Source: an uncultured Eubacteriales bacterium
GTDB taxonomy: Bacteria > Bacillota > Clostridia > Oscillospirales > UBA644
Assembly: GCA_934486965.1 (NCBI GenBank)
Contig: CAKSQP010000014.1
Coordinates: forward strand, 1 to 22,816
Direction: 5' to 3'
DNA length: 22,816 bases
Part shown: in pieces, positions 15,487-22,611 of the stretch
Position numbering within the stretch: position 1 is the first letter of the stretch
How the letters are laid out: every line of letters begins with the position of its first letter
Translations under genes and position numbers: made by a program
The notes under the pieces: model-generated
The model's input: the letters and a program-made list of their open reading frames with translations, nothing else
What the model was told of the DNA's origin: nothing
Databases searched by the model: none

Positions 15487-15830
15487 TATATGTTCTTTTT
15501 TGCAGTATTCAGTGAGGAAATCAATATTTTTTTAAGTTCGACACATTTATCAAGCAGTTCCCCGTCGTTATAATATCCGCTTTCCGTCAACAGTTCAAGC
15601 CAATATTCCGTTTCCGAACATTCTTTCAGGGCAATTTGAAGTTTTGCGATAAAGTCGGCTTTTCCGTGTGCGTAAAAAGCCTCCCTGATATTTGCACCGA
15701 TACTTGTTCCGGAACGCAAAAACTGATTTATCAAAGAACTTTCGCATTTGGCGTTTCTCAGTTCTTTACACACTTTTATAACGGCAAGAGCAAATTCTTT
15801 GGATTTTATCATCAAAGGGCTTTCATTCAT
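15486..15830 (-). CDS. four-helix-bundle protein (S23 / rRNA intervening-sequence type)
   Basis: A 114-residue, all-helical protein. Recognised by FLRSGTSIGANIREA at about residues 37-51, then KLQIALKECSETEYWLELL and a C-terminal LKKILISSLNTAKKN helix, the standard pattern of the family first seen inside 23S rRNA intervening sequences. Its molecular function is not established; members are small, often mobile or context-free genes. GAAAGAGGTG precedes the ATG. It lies directly downstream of tRNA-Gly on the same strand, beyond a terminator and a patch of short repeats, a typical place for accessory insertion. Confidence 0.88.
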   Translation of the reverse strand: MNESPLMIKSKEFALAVIKVCKELRNAKCESSLINQFLRSGTSIGANIREAFYAHGKADFIAKLQIALKECSETEYWLELLTESGYYNDGELLDKCVELKKILISSLNTAKKNI

Positions 15831-15871
15831 GCAAACACCTCTTTCAACAAAAAAACAAAGATAAAAAACAC

Positions 15872-15959
15872 CTCTTCACTTTTCACTGTTACTTATTACT
15901 TTCCAAAAATCGACTTCAATAAAGCAGTGAAGAGTGAAAAGTGAATAGTGAATAAGTAA
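15872..15959. repeat. AGTGAAN heptamer repeats and inverted copies
   Basis: Four tandem heptamers AGTGAAG, AGTGAAA, AGTGAAT, AGTGAAT occupy 15926-15932 and 15933-15953. A near-perfect inverted copy lies at 15872-15887, matching the complement of 15933-15948 at 15 of 16 bases. TTACTTATT (15889-15897) is the exact complement of 15951-15959. The two inverted pairs occur in the same order rather than nested, so they cannot form one simple stem. Confidence 0.7.
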
Positions 15960-15994
15960 AAATCGACAAGCATCTGCGATACCTGTCGATTTTT
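15958..15994 (-). terminator. terminator of tRNA-Gly
   Basis: AAAAATCGACA (15958-15968) and TGTCGATTTTT (15984-15994) form an 11-bp stem with a 15-base loop directly after the tRNA 3' end. On the minus strand it runs out through TTTTT. An extra copy of AAAAATCGAC lies at 15905-15914. Confidence 0.75.
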
Positions 15995-16067
15995 GGAGCG
16001 GGTGATGGGAATCGAACCCACGCGACCAGCTTGGAAGGCTGGGGTTCTACCATTGAACTACACCCGC
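15994..16067 (-). tRNA. tRNA-Gly, anticodon TCC
   Basis: A complete 74-base cloverleaf. The acceptor stem is GCGGGTG/CACCCGC. The D arm is closed by GTTC/GAAC, and the anticodon stem CCAGC/GCTGG carries the loop CTTCCAA, hence anticodon TCC for GGA codons. The T arm contains GGTTCGATTCC, the discriminator is T and the CCA end is encoded. It has its own consensus promoter and terminator and stands alone. Confidence 0.96.
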
Positions 16068-16083
16068 AAATATTAACGCAGTT

Positions 16084-16112
16084 ATTATATCCGAAAATCT
16101 CCGCTTTGTCAA
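16084..16112 (-). promoter_or_regulatory. consensus promoter of tRNA-Gly
   Basis: On the minus strand TTGACA (complement of 16107-16112) and TATAAT (complement of 16084-16089) are 17 bases apart, a perfect consensus. The tRNA 5' end lies 17 bases past the -10 box. Confidence 0.88.
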
Positions 16113-16735
16113 TAGAAATCACTAAGATTTAACAATATCTTCAAAAAAGTTGTCCTTATGGGCGGGGCGGCTAAGAAGTAATACCGCCTTTCGACACGAT
16201 AATACAATAGATGAGCGTGTGGGAGGGGCTGTCTTGCGGTCTTCGGGCAAATACGGGCAAGATGGTTCTGCCGGTGGGGGCACGGCAGTCGTGGTGGAGG
16301 AGTCCGAATTTCGCGGCGGGCAGGGGCGCCGGTTCTCATGGTGGGGGACGGGTTGTGCGGCGGGGACGGCTCTCACGGCGGTGAGGTTCATGGAACGAAG
16401 GGTGTCGGGATTCGCGAAGGCAGGGCCGTCGGGCTCACTGTGAAGGTAGCGCCGGTGTGTGCTGCGGCGGGGACGGCTCTCACGGCGGTGAGGTTCATGG
16501 AACGAAGGGTGTCGGATTCGCGGCGGACAGGAGGCGCCGAATCTCACTGTGGCGGCGGGGTGTCGGGTTGCGCGGAGAGACAGGTGCCGCAGGGTTTTAG
16601 GGGGGGGGATTCCGTCGGCTTTCGCAGCGGGGATTTTCAGTACGGAAACAAAGCCCTGTTGCAAAGTACGGTTTTTCCCTCAATAAAGCCCTGTCATACC
16701 CCCGACAAATCCCTGCCGTAAGAATCTTTCCGCTC
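16113..16735. other. G-rich gene-free island with direct repeats
   Basis: No gene is convincing here. From about 16150 to 16620 the plus strand is strikingly G-rich and of higher GC content than its neighbours. Frames on both strands give Arg/Pro/His-rich or Gly-rich products without ribosome sites or recognisable domains, which I treat as chance. A 53-bp perfect direct repeat and degraded copies of its flanks fill the middle. Toward the end AAAGCCCTGT occurs at 16650-16659 and 16685-16694, with a related AAATCCCTGC at 16707-16716. Confidence 0.6.
16356..16515 (+). repeat. 53-bp perfect direct repeat, period 107
   Basis: The segment 16356-16408 is repeated exactly at 16463-16515. It includes GGACGGCTCTCACGGCGGTG and GTTCATGGAACGAAGGGTGT. 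The DNA before copy 1 (from 16310) and after copy 2 (from 16517) is also related, both starting TTCGCGGCGG and containing GGCGCCG. The whole is therefore a short array of alternating conserved and degraded segments. Confidence 0.85.
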
Positions 16736-17887
16736 TCAGAAAGGCCCCGTCTTCGGTCTTCTCAAAAATTTTCCGACCGCGCTTTCGGCGGCGATATACG
16801 CCGAGACAAGCGTGTTTTTATTCCCCGACGTAAGGTAAAAATAACCGTTTCTTATCGGGTCTTCGCCCGCGGCGGGAAGTCCGTTTTTCGTTTTGAGGTA
16901 CGGGAAAACGCCCTGTTCCGAAATTTCGGCGTCAAGTTGCCAGAAATATTCGTAAAGCGTTTTTTCAAGCCCCGAAATTTTCCTTTCGGAAAGCAGAGAA
17001 AAGAGCGAGCCGAAAAATCCCGTTTCCTTTTTCGGATAAAAGGTATCGGCTCCCGCGACGGTCACCCTGCCCTCTTTATCGCAGAGAAAATAGAGCGGTT
17101 TTTCGTACATATCCCGCAGAAACGCGCGGTTATGCCAGCCCGCAAAATCGGTCACGGGTGCGGTCCTTATAAAAAACGCCGCCTCCCTTTTGCCGAGAAA
17201 AGGATAACGCGAGAGAAGAGAAATTCCGCGGCAGTCGAACACCGTCTCCGCAGACACCGAAACGCCGTCTCCGCTCTCAAGCAAAAAGCCGTCGGGGGTC
17301 TGCGTTACAAAATCTATACGCGTGTTTTCGTAAAGAGACGCGCCCTTTACCGAAAGAAAGCAGAGAAGCGCCGAGCAGAAGTCCGACCTGTCGGCACAGG
17401 CGCCGCCTTTCGGCGAATATATCCCGCATTCAAACGGGAAAGAAAACAGGTCAAGCCCGTCTTTTCCGTCGATAATTTCGACGTCGAATCCTCCGTATTT
17501 CCGAAGTCTGTATTCTTCTTCGACAGTTTTCCGCGACGCTCCGCCGTCGGAAAAAGTGAAAATATCTTTATCCGTAAAGTCTTCGTATCCGACTTCGCAG
17601 GCAACGCTTTTTATTTCTGAGAGCGCGTTTTTTTCAAGGTTATAAAATGCGACCGCCTTTTCCGTTCCGAACCTGTTTTTCAGGGCGCAGAGACTGCGTT
17701 CGGCGTCGTACTGCAAAATTTCGGGCGGCGTTTTTTTCGCGTAAAACCCGTCTTTTTCGAAAACAGAGACCTTTTTGCCCTCCTTTTGCAGAAGATAAGC
17801 CGCGAAAAGTCCGCAAAAGCCGCCTCCGATGACCGCAACTTCCGTTTTTTCTTCCTTTCCGAGGGGCGAAAATGTAATTTTTTCCAT
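16736..17887 (-). CDS. FAD-dependent oxidoreductase, DAO family
   Basis: A 383-residue flavoprotein. The N-terminal Rossmann motif VAVIGGGFCGLFAAYLL (G21, G23, G26) is followed by E45 for the ADP ribose. The middle has the substrate-domain pattern GIYSPKGGACADRSDFC and the strand VFDCRGISLL. The C-terminal FAD contact is GLPAAGEDP...GYFYLTSGNKNT. This resembles D-amino-acid/glycerol-3-phosphate-oxidase-like proteins; many Firmicutes relatives end in a Rieske 2Fe-2S domain, which is absent here. GAAAGGAG precedes the ATG. It is monocistronic and its substrate is unknown. Confidence 0.85.
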   Translation of the reverse strand: MEKITFSPLGKEEKTEVAVIGGGFCGLFAAYLLQKEGKKVSVFEKDGFYAKKTPPEILQYDAERSLCALKNRFGTEKAVAFYNLEKNALSEIKSVACEVGYEDFTDKDIFTFSDGGASRKTVEEEYRLRKYGGFDVEIIDGKDGLDLFSFPFECGIYSPKGGACADRSDFCSALLCFLSVKGASLYENTRIDFVTQTPDGFLLESGDGVSVSAETVFDCRGISLLSRYPFLGKREAAFFIRTAPVTDFAGWHNRAFLRDMYEKPLYFLCDKEGRVTVAGADTFYPKKETGFFGSLFSLLSERKISGLEKTLYEYFWQLDAEISEQGVFPYLKTKNGLPAAGEDPIRNGYFYLTSGNKNTLVSAYIAAESAVGKFLRRPKTGPF

Positions 17888-17928
17888 ATATGCTCCTTTC
17901 TTTTTACGATTATCGCCGCCTTTTTTTC

Positions 17929-17957
17929 AATTTATGCCGCCGCCGTCTTTTTTTCAA
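17929..17957 (-). promoter_or_regulatory. weak predicted promoter of the FAD oxidoreductase
   Basis: On the minus strand TTGAAA (complement of 17952-17957) and TAAATT (complement of 17929-17934) are 17 bases apart, about 40 bases upstream of the start codon. The match is modest. Confidence 0.35.
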
Positions 17958-17967
17958 GAAAATGTCA

Positions 17968-17996
17968 TTGACACGGTGCTGCTTTTAATATATAAT
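17968..17996 (+). promoter_or_regulatory. consensus promoter of the tsaE-to-yebC series
   Basis: TTGACA at 17968-17973 and TATAAT at 17991-17996 are 17 bases apart. The start would be near 18003, leaving a very short leader to the AAAGGAG and the tsaE ATG at 18029. The downstream genes are nearly contiguous. Confidence 0.85.
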
Positions 17997-18028
17997 ATAA
18001 TAAATATGTGCGGAAAGGAGCGGTTTTG

Positions 18029-18448
18029 ATGAGATTTGTCACTCATTCCGAAGAGGAAACAAGAAAACTCGGAGCCGCTTTGGCAAAAAAGCTTTCCGCA
18101 GGTTCTGTATTTTGTCTTCACGGGGAAATGGGCTGCGGGAAAACGGCGTTTGTAAAAGGCGTTGCCGAAGGTCTCGGATATACGGGCGAAGTCACAAGCC
18201 CTACGTTTGCCCTTTGCCACCGTTACGACACCGAACCCGTTGTTTTTCATTATGATCTTTACAGACTGACCGATGCGGACGATATATTTTCCGCCGGTCT
18301 TTTTGACTGTTGCGACGGAAATTCGGTCGTTTTCATCGAATGGCCCAAAGAAACCGAGGAACTCGGGGAAGACGTTTCCGACATATATTTTTCTTACGGA
18401 AACTCCGAAAATGAGAGAATTATAGAAACGGAGGACGGACTGCTTTGA
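18029..18448 (+). CDS. tsaE: tRNA threonylcarbamoyladenosine biosynthesis ATPase
   Basis: A 139-residue P-loop ATPase of the t6A pathway; it works with TsaB and TsaD to transfer threonylcarbamoyl to A37 of ANN-decoding tRNAs. Walker A is GEMGCGKT at residues 32-39, followed by the family marks VTSPTFALCHRY and VFHYDLYRL, and by FIEWPK. I chose the ATG at 18029 because AAAGGAG lies ten bases before it; an ATG at 18008 sits upstream of that site. It overlaps tsaB by TTGA. Confidence 0.95.
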   Translation: MRFVTHSEEETRKLGAALAKKLSAGSVFCLHGEMGCGKTAFVKGVAEGLGYTGEVTSPTFALCHRYDTEPVVFHYDLYRLTDADDIFSAGLFDCCDGNSVVFIEWPKETEELGEDVSDIYFSYGNSENERIIETEDGLL

Positions 18449-19146
18449 AAAACGTGATTCTGGCGTTCGACGCCGCGTCCTCTTCCTATTCGGTCTCCGT
18501 TTTTCGCGACGGAACTCTCTCGGCGAATTTTTCCGAAAGTTCGACCATGACGCACAGTCAGACGCTTTTACCCGCGATTTTGTCGGCGCTCGAAAAGTCG
18601 GGCGCGACGACAGACGACATAGAAAAAATCATCGTCACGACAGGTCCGGGGTCTTTCACGGGGCTTAAGATCGCCGTTGCGACAGCCAAGGGGCTTGCCT
18701 TTGCAAAAGACATTCCCTGCGTTCCCCTCTCGACCCTTAAGGCGATGGCTTACGGACACAGGAACGAAGACGGAATTATATGCTGTACCCTCGACGCAAG
18801 GCGAAAAATGCTTTACGCGGCGTTTTTTGAAAGTAAAGACGGAAAGATAACAAGACTTACCGAAGACGGGCAGATTCCGGCGGAGGAAGCGGCGACGGTT
18901 GCCGCAGGATACGGAAAGAAACTCATTCTTGTCGGAGACGGAGCAAAAATTCTCGCCGAAAGGCTTGAAGATAAAAACGCGGAATTTGTCCTTCCGCAGG
19001 GCTTTGATATTATCGACTCGCGCGGAATGCTTGCGGCGGCGGAGGGCGAAGACGAAGTTTCTTCACTTAAACTCCTGCCGAGATATTTAAGAAAACCGCA
19101 GGCGGAACGCGACAGGGAAGAAAAACTGAAAGGAGATATGAAATGA
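18445..19146 (+). CDS. tsaB: tRNA threonylcarbamoyladenosine biosynthesis protein, TsaD partner
   Basis: A 233-residue ASKHA-fold protein that dimerises with TsaD in t6A synthesis. It has the ILAFDAASSSYSVSVF start, MTHSQTLLP near residue 37, and TTGPGSFTGLKIAVATAKGLA at about 66-86, the signature of the family. The start is TTG at 18445, overlapping the tsaE stop, with GGAGG upstream at about 18431. The C-terminal lobe is less conserved, as usual. Adjacent rimI and tsaD, often next in Firmicutes, are absent; rpiB follows with an ATGA overlap. Confidence 0.94.
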   Translation: MKNVILAFDAASSSYSVSVFRDGTLSANFSESSTMTHSQTLLPAILSALEKSGATTDDIEKIIVTTGPGSFTGLKIAVATAKGLAFAKDIPCVPLSTLKAMAYGHRNEDGIICCTLDARRKMLYAAFFESKDGKITRLTEDGQIPAEEAATVAAGYGKKLILVGDGAKILAERLEDKNAEFVLPQGFDIIDSRGMLAAAEGEDEVSSLKLLPRYLRKPQAERDREEKLKGDMK

Positions 19147-19565
19147 TAGCCATAGGCGCCGACCACGCAGGCGTTTTCATGAAAAACGACCTGAAAAAAT
19201 TCATTGAAGATATGGGATACGAAGTGAAAGATTTCGGGACATTCACCGACGAAAGTTGCGACTATCCCGTTTATGCGAAAGCGGTTTCCGAAGCCGTCGC
19301 GAAAGGCGACTTTGAAAAAGGGATACTCGTCTGCGGAACGGGAATAGGAATGTCGATGGCGGCAAACAAGGTCAAAGGAATAAGAGCCGCTGTCTGCACC
19401 GATCCGAAAAGTACGGAGTTCACCCGCAGACACAACGACGCGAACGTGCTTTGTCTCGGAGCGAGAATAATCGACGAAGAGACAGCCGAAAACCTCGTAA
19501 AGATATTTCTGACGACGGAATTTGAGGGCGGCAAGCACTTAAAACGCATTTCAATGTTTTCATAA
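19143..19565 (+). CDS. rpiB: ribose-5-phosphate isomerase B
   Basis: A 140-residue enzyme of the RpiB/LacAB family that interconverts ribose 5-phosphate and ribulose 5-phosphate in the pentose phosphate pathway. It shows GADHAGVFMKN at the N-terminus, DYPVYA, the catalytic-cysteine loop LVCGTGIGMSMAANK (anion hole) and the RRHNDANVLCLGARI segment. The start overlaps the tsaB stop as ATGA with AGGAG upstream. Length is slightly below the common 145-150. It supplies ribose phosphate for PRPP, which fits the next gene, upp. Confidence 0.94.
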   Translation: MIAIGADHAGVFMKNDLKKFIEDMGYEVKDFGTFTDESCDYPVYAKAVSEAVAKGDFEKGILVCGTGIGMSMAANKVKGIRAAVCTDPKSTEFTRRHNDANVLCLGARIIDEETAENLVKIFLTTEFEGGKHLKRISMFS

Positions 19566-19601
19566 TTTTAATATAAACAGAAAAAAGAGAGGACGACTGA
19601 C

Positions 19602-20225
19602 ATGAACGTACACATTACAAATCACCCGCTTATCACACACAAAATTTCTCTTATGAGAAAAACCGAAACAGGCTCCAAGGATTTCAGAGAACTTGCCGAA
19701 GAGATCTCTATGCTTATGTGCTATGAAATAACAAGAGACCTCCCGATGGTCGACGTCGACATCGAGACCCCGATCACCGCGGCTACGGTTAAAATGATCT
19801 CGAAAAAAATGGCAGTCGTTCCCATTCTCCGCGCAGGACTCGGCATGACCGACGGTATCCTCACCCTTATCCCCAACATCAAAGTCGGACATATCGGTCT
19901 TTACAGAGATCCCGAAACTCTCGAACCTGTTGAATATTACTGCAAACTCCCCGCAGACGTCGAAGAAAGAGACGTTTTCCTCGTCGACCCGATGCTCGCG
20001 ACCGGCGGTTCCGCTTCCGCGGCTATAACTTTCCTTAAAAACAAAGGCGTTAAAAATATCAGAAGCGTACACCTCATCGCCGCTCCCGAAGGAGTTACCA
20101 GAATAAACAGAGATCACCCCGACGTCGAAGTTTACTGCGCGGCGCTTGACGAATGTCTCAACGACCACGGCTATATCGTACCCGGACTCGGCGACGCGGG
20201 CGACAGAATTTTCGGAACAAAATAA
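19602..20225 (+). CDS. upp: uracil phosphoribosyltransferase
   Basis: A 207-residue salvage enzyme converting uracil and PRPP to UMP. It has LRAGLGMTDGILTLIP, VGHIGLYRDPETL and the PRPP-binding loop DPMLATGGSA, then the uracil-contacting IVPGLGDAGDR near the C-terminus. GAGAGGA precedes the ATG. The stop overlaps the start of rlmB by one base (TAATG). Confidence 0.96.
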   Translation: MNVHITNHPLITHKISLMRKTETGSKDFRELAEEISMLMCYEITRDLPMVDVDIETPITAATVKMISKKMAVVPILRAGLGMTDGILTLIPNIKVGHIGLYRDPETLEPVEYYCKLPADVEERDVFLVDPMLATGGSASAAITFLKNKGVKNIRSVHLIAAPEGVTRINRDHPDVEVYCAALDECLNDHGYIVPGLGDAGDRIFGTK

Positions 20226-20968
20226 TGGATACCGAAAATGTCGTTTTCGGAAGAAATCCCGTTTCCGAAGCAATAAAGGGCGACCGTACCGTCGAAAAGA
20301 TATATATTCTGAAAGGCGGCAGGGAAGGCTCGGTCATCAAGATCTGCGGAATGGCAAGGGATAAGCATATCCCGATAATCGAAGTCGACCGCAGAAAAAT
20401 GGAAAGCATCGCGGGCTCCGACGCTCATCAGGGAATTGCCGCGATCGTCAACGATTTTGAATATTCTTCTGTCGGAGAAATTCTCGAATCTGCACGCATA
20501 AAGGGCGAAAAGCCCTTTATCGTCATTCTCGACGGAGTTTGCGACCCGCATAATCTCGGCGCGATAATAAGGACGGCGAACGCCTGCGGAGTTCACGGGA
20601 TAATCGTTCCGAAAAGAAATTCCTGCGCGCTTACGTCCACCGTTTTCAAAGCGGCGGCGGGGGCTTGCGAATATATGAAAATAGCGCGGGTCTCGAATAT
20701 CGCGGGAACGGTAAACGAACTCAAGAAAGAAAACGTCTGGATATACGCGGCAGACGGCGGCGACGCGGCAGCGACAGACATATATGAAACGGATATGACG
20801 GGCGCCGCGGCTCTTGTTCTCGGGGACGAGGGCAAAGGAATATCCGAACTCGTAAAAAAAGAAAGCGATTTCAAAATAAAAATACCGATGAAGGGAGAAA
20901 TATCCTCCCTTAACGTGTCGGTTGCCGGAGGAGTTATCCTTTACGAGATCCTCCGCCAAAGAGGTTGA
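20225..20968 (+). CDS. rlmB: 23S rRNA 2'-O-ribose guanosine methyltransferase, TrmH/SpoU family
   Basis: A 247-residue SPOUT enzyme. An N-terminal L30e-like substrate-binding domain (GRNPVSEAI start, DAHQGIAAIV at about 60-70) is followed by the knotted SpoU domain. Motif 1 is DPHNLGAIIRTANACG, motif 2 is LVLGDEGKGIS and motif 3 is IPMKGEISSLNVSVA. The closest known role is Gm2251 methylation of 23S rRNA, using S-adenosylmethionine. I chose the ATG at 20225 (MDTENVVFG) because it fits the family N-terminus and couples to upp; the frame stays open into upp without meaning. There is no strong ribosome site of its own. Confidence 0.92.
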   Translation: MDTENVVFGRNPVSEAIKGDRTVEKIYILKGGREGSVIKICGMARDKHIPIIEVDRRKMESIAGSDAHQGIAAIVNDFEYSSVGEILESARIKGEKPFIVILDGVCDPHNLGAIIRTANACGVHGIIVPKRNSCALTSTVFKAAAGACEYMKIARVSNIAGTVNELKKENVWIYAADGGDAAATDIYETDMTGAAALVLGDEGKGISELVKKESDFKIKIPMKGEISSLNVSVAGGVILYEILRQRG

Positions 20969-20970
20969 TT

Positions 20971-22596
20971 ATGGACAAAGCGGAATTCTTGAAAAAGCAG
21001 CGTTCCGTAATGCGAAAAACAAGCGACTTTCTGCTGCTTAAATTTATAATAACCGCGATAGTCGCGGTTCTTGACACACTGTTTGTCATTTTGCGTATGC
21101 CGCCCGTCGCCATGGGCGTATGGGGAATAATTTTCTGCGCGGTCGTATACCTCGCCTCCTTTACCGAAATGAACGACGTTTTCCTTTCGGTCTTCAAATG
21201 GAACGCGTCAAACGACAGTTTTTCGGCATTCGCGCTTATTGCCGTACTGCTGAGGTCGGTTTCCCTCATTTTCGTTCAGGGCGTTACGACCGAAGTCTTT
21301 TCGCCGATGCTGTTTGTTTCCGTCGCGGTCTCGTTTGCCGCGAAAAGATCTTTTGCAACGGGGATAAAACACAATATCGAAAGGCTCAGAGACTCGGAAA
21401 ACACATATCTTGTCGGAAGTTTCAGAGACGAAACAGGGAAAAAATACTGCAAAGCGGGCAAAGGTGAAGACCTGCCCGACATTATCGCCCGCAGTTATGC
21501 CGTCGACCCGTCCGAAAAAAGAGGCAGGCGGTTCGTCCCGATAATGTTTGCGGTCATCTTGCTGCTTTCGCTTATCGTAATGTATATAAAAGGTTTTTCG
21601 ATGTTTTTCACCGCTCTTTCGGCGATGTCGATAGTTGCGGCGTCGTTTTCGGGAGAACTTGCGTTCGTGCTTCCGTACAGCACCATGCAGTCCCGTATGC
21701 GCAAAAAAGGAATGATATTCTTCGGATATTCCTCCGTCGCCTCGCTTAAGGACGTTTCGGCGGTGATCGTCGACGACAATGAACTTTTCCCGCCCGAAAA
21801 AACGTCGGTCAAAAAGATGACGATAAAGACGACCGAGACGGAGACCGCGATAAGATACGTCGACAGGATACTCAAGGAAGTAAAGTCGCCCGCGGCGGGC
21901 GTTTTCGACGGACTTGACGCGCTCAACAACGAGATTCCGCTGACGGTCGAGGCGGTAAAATATATCAAAAATCAGGGAATTTCCGCGGTAATAAACGAAG
22001 ACAAAGTCCTTTTCGGAACAAGAAATCTGTTGCTCGCGAACAATATCGAGCCTTACAGTCAGGAAAAAGAAGCCTCCCTTATCGAAGAAAACTGCGTAAT
22101 GCTCTATCTTTCGGTAAACGGCGACCTTTCGGCGGCAATGCTTTTCGAATACTGTTGCAGTGAAGAAATAAAACAGAAGATCGCCGAGGCGACCGAACTT
22201 GACTTCTTTATAAAGACAAAAGACGTCGCGCTCGACAAAACGCTTATCGAAAAGGATTTCGGCATCAAAAAATCAAGAATTTTCATAACGAACGAAGCCG
22301 AATATGAATTTTTCGACAAATACGAAGACAATCTGCTTTCGGGAAACGCAAAAGTCGCGATGGTAACGACTTCGGGTACGACCGAACTTGCAAACACCGT
22401 TCTTTTGGCAAAAGATATGGCGCAGGTCTTCAAATTTTCGATAAAGAGCAAACATCTCGGAATAATAATCGGCGTTCTTTTATGCTTTGCGGCGCTCATT
22501 GTCACCCCGTCGGCAATGAATTTCGCATGGATTTTGATATATAACCTTATATGGCTTTTGCCGATAGTTGTTCTTTCAACATACAGAAGAAAATAG
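20971..22596 (+). CDS. P-type ATPase-like membrane protein with degenerate catalytic motifs
   Basis: A 541-residue protein with the layout of a P1B-type metal ATPase but without its catalytic motifs. Six hydrophobic segments lie in the first 240 residues, then a soluble region, then two segments at about 490-535, giving the 6+2 pattern. After helix 6 the sequence GELAFVLPYSTMQSRMRKKG occupies the place of the CPC-containing helix and the following RRGI loop. VSAVIVDDNELFP stands where VFDKTGTLT should be. VLFGTRNLLLANNIE matches the nucleotide-domain VLIGNRRLM stretch. The TGDN and GDGxNDxP motifs are absent, replaced by KTKDVALDKT and VTTSGTTELANT. The frame is intact. I prefer ATG 20971 (AGAGG six bases upstream) to TTG 20965. 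It lies between rlmB and yebC in the same transcript. Function unknown; it is unlikely to pump in the usual way. Confidence 0.72.
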   Translation: MDKAEFLKKQRSVMRKTSDFLLLKFIITAIVAVLDTLFVILRMPPVAMGVWGIIFCAVVYLASFTEMNDVFLSVFKWNASNDSFSAFALIAVLLRSVSLIFVQGVTTEVFSPMLFVSVAVSFAAKRSFATGIKHNIERLRDSENTYLVGSFRDETGKKYCKAGKGEDLPDIIARSYAVDPSEKRGRRFVPIMFAVILLLSLIVMYIKGFSMFFTALSAMSIVAASFSGELAFVLPYSTMQSRMRKKGMIFFGYSSVASLKDVSAVIVDDNELFPPEKTSVKKMTIKTTETETAIRYVDRILKEVKSPAAGVFDGLDALNNEIPLTVEAVKYIKNQGISAVINEDKVLFGTRNLLLANNIEPYSQEKEASLIEENCVMLYLSVNGDLSAAMLFEYCCSEEIKQKIAEATELDFFIKTKDVALDKTLIEKDFGIKKSRIFITNEAEYEFFDKYEDNLLSGNAKVAMVTTSGTTELANTVLLAKDMAQVFKFSIKSKHLGIIIGVLLCFAALIVTPSAMNFAWILIYNLIWLLPIVVLSTYRRK

Positions 22597-22611
22597 ATTG
22601 GAGTAACGAAT

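Noticed and set aside
15994..16067. tRNA-Gly as a phage or ICE attachment site
   Set aside because: No integrase and no second copy of the tRNA 3' end in the window.
16356..16515. CRISPR-like reading of the 53-bp repeats
   Set aside because: Only two exact copies, repeat too long, spacer itself related to flanking DNA, and no cas genes in the window.
16122..16664. 180-codon minus-strand frame through the G-rich island
   Set aside because: Arg/Pro/His-rich product with no domain, no ribosome site and repeat-derived sequence; the long frame follows from the skewed composition.
16150..16721. Plus-strand frames of 97 and 127 codons sharing an AGTALTAVRFMERRVS stretch
   Set aside because: The shared peptide is simply the translation of the 53-bp repeat; no ribosome site or conserved fold is visible.
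17912..17957. Two similar CGCCG...CTTTTTTTCAA stretches before the FAD gene
   Set aside because: Short low-complexity similarity; may reflect base composition and does not align with promoter elements in a consistent way.
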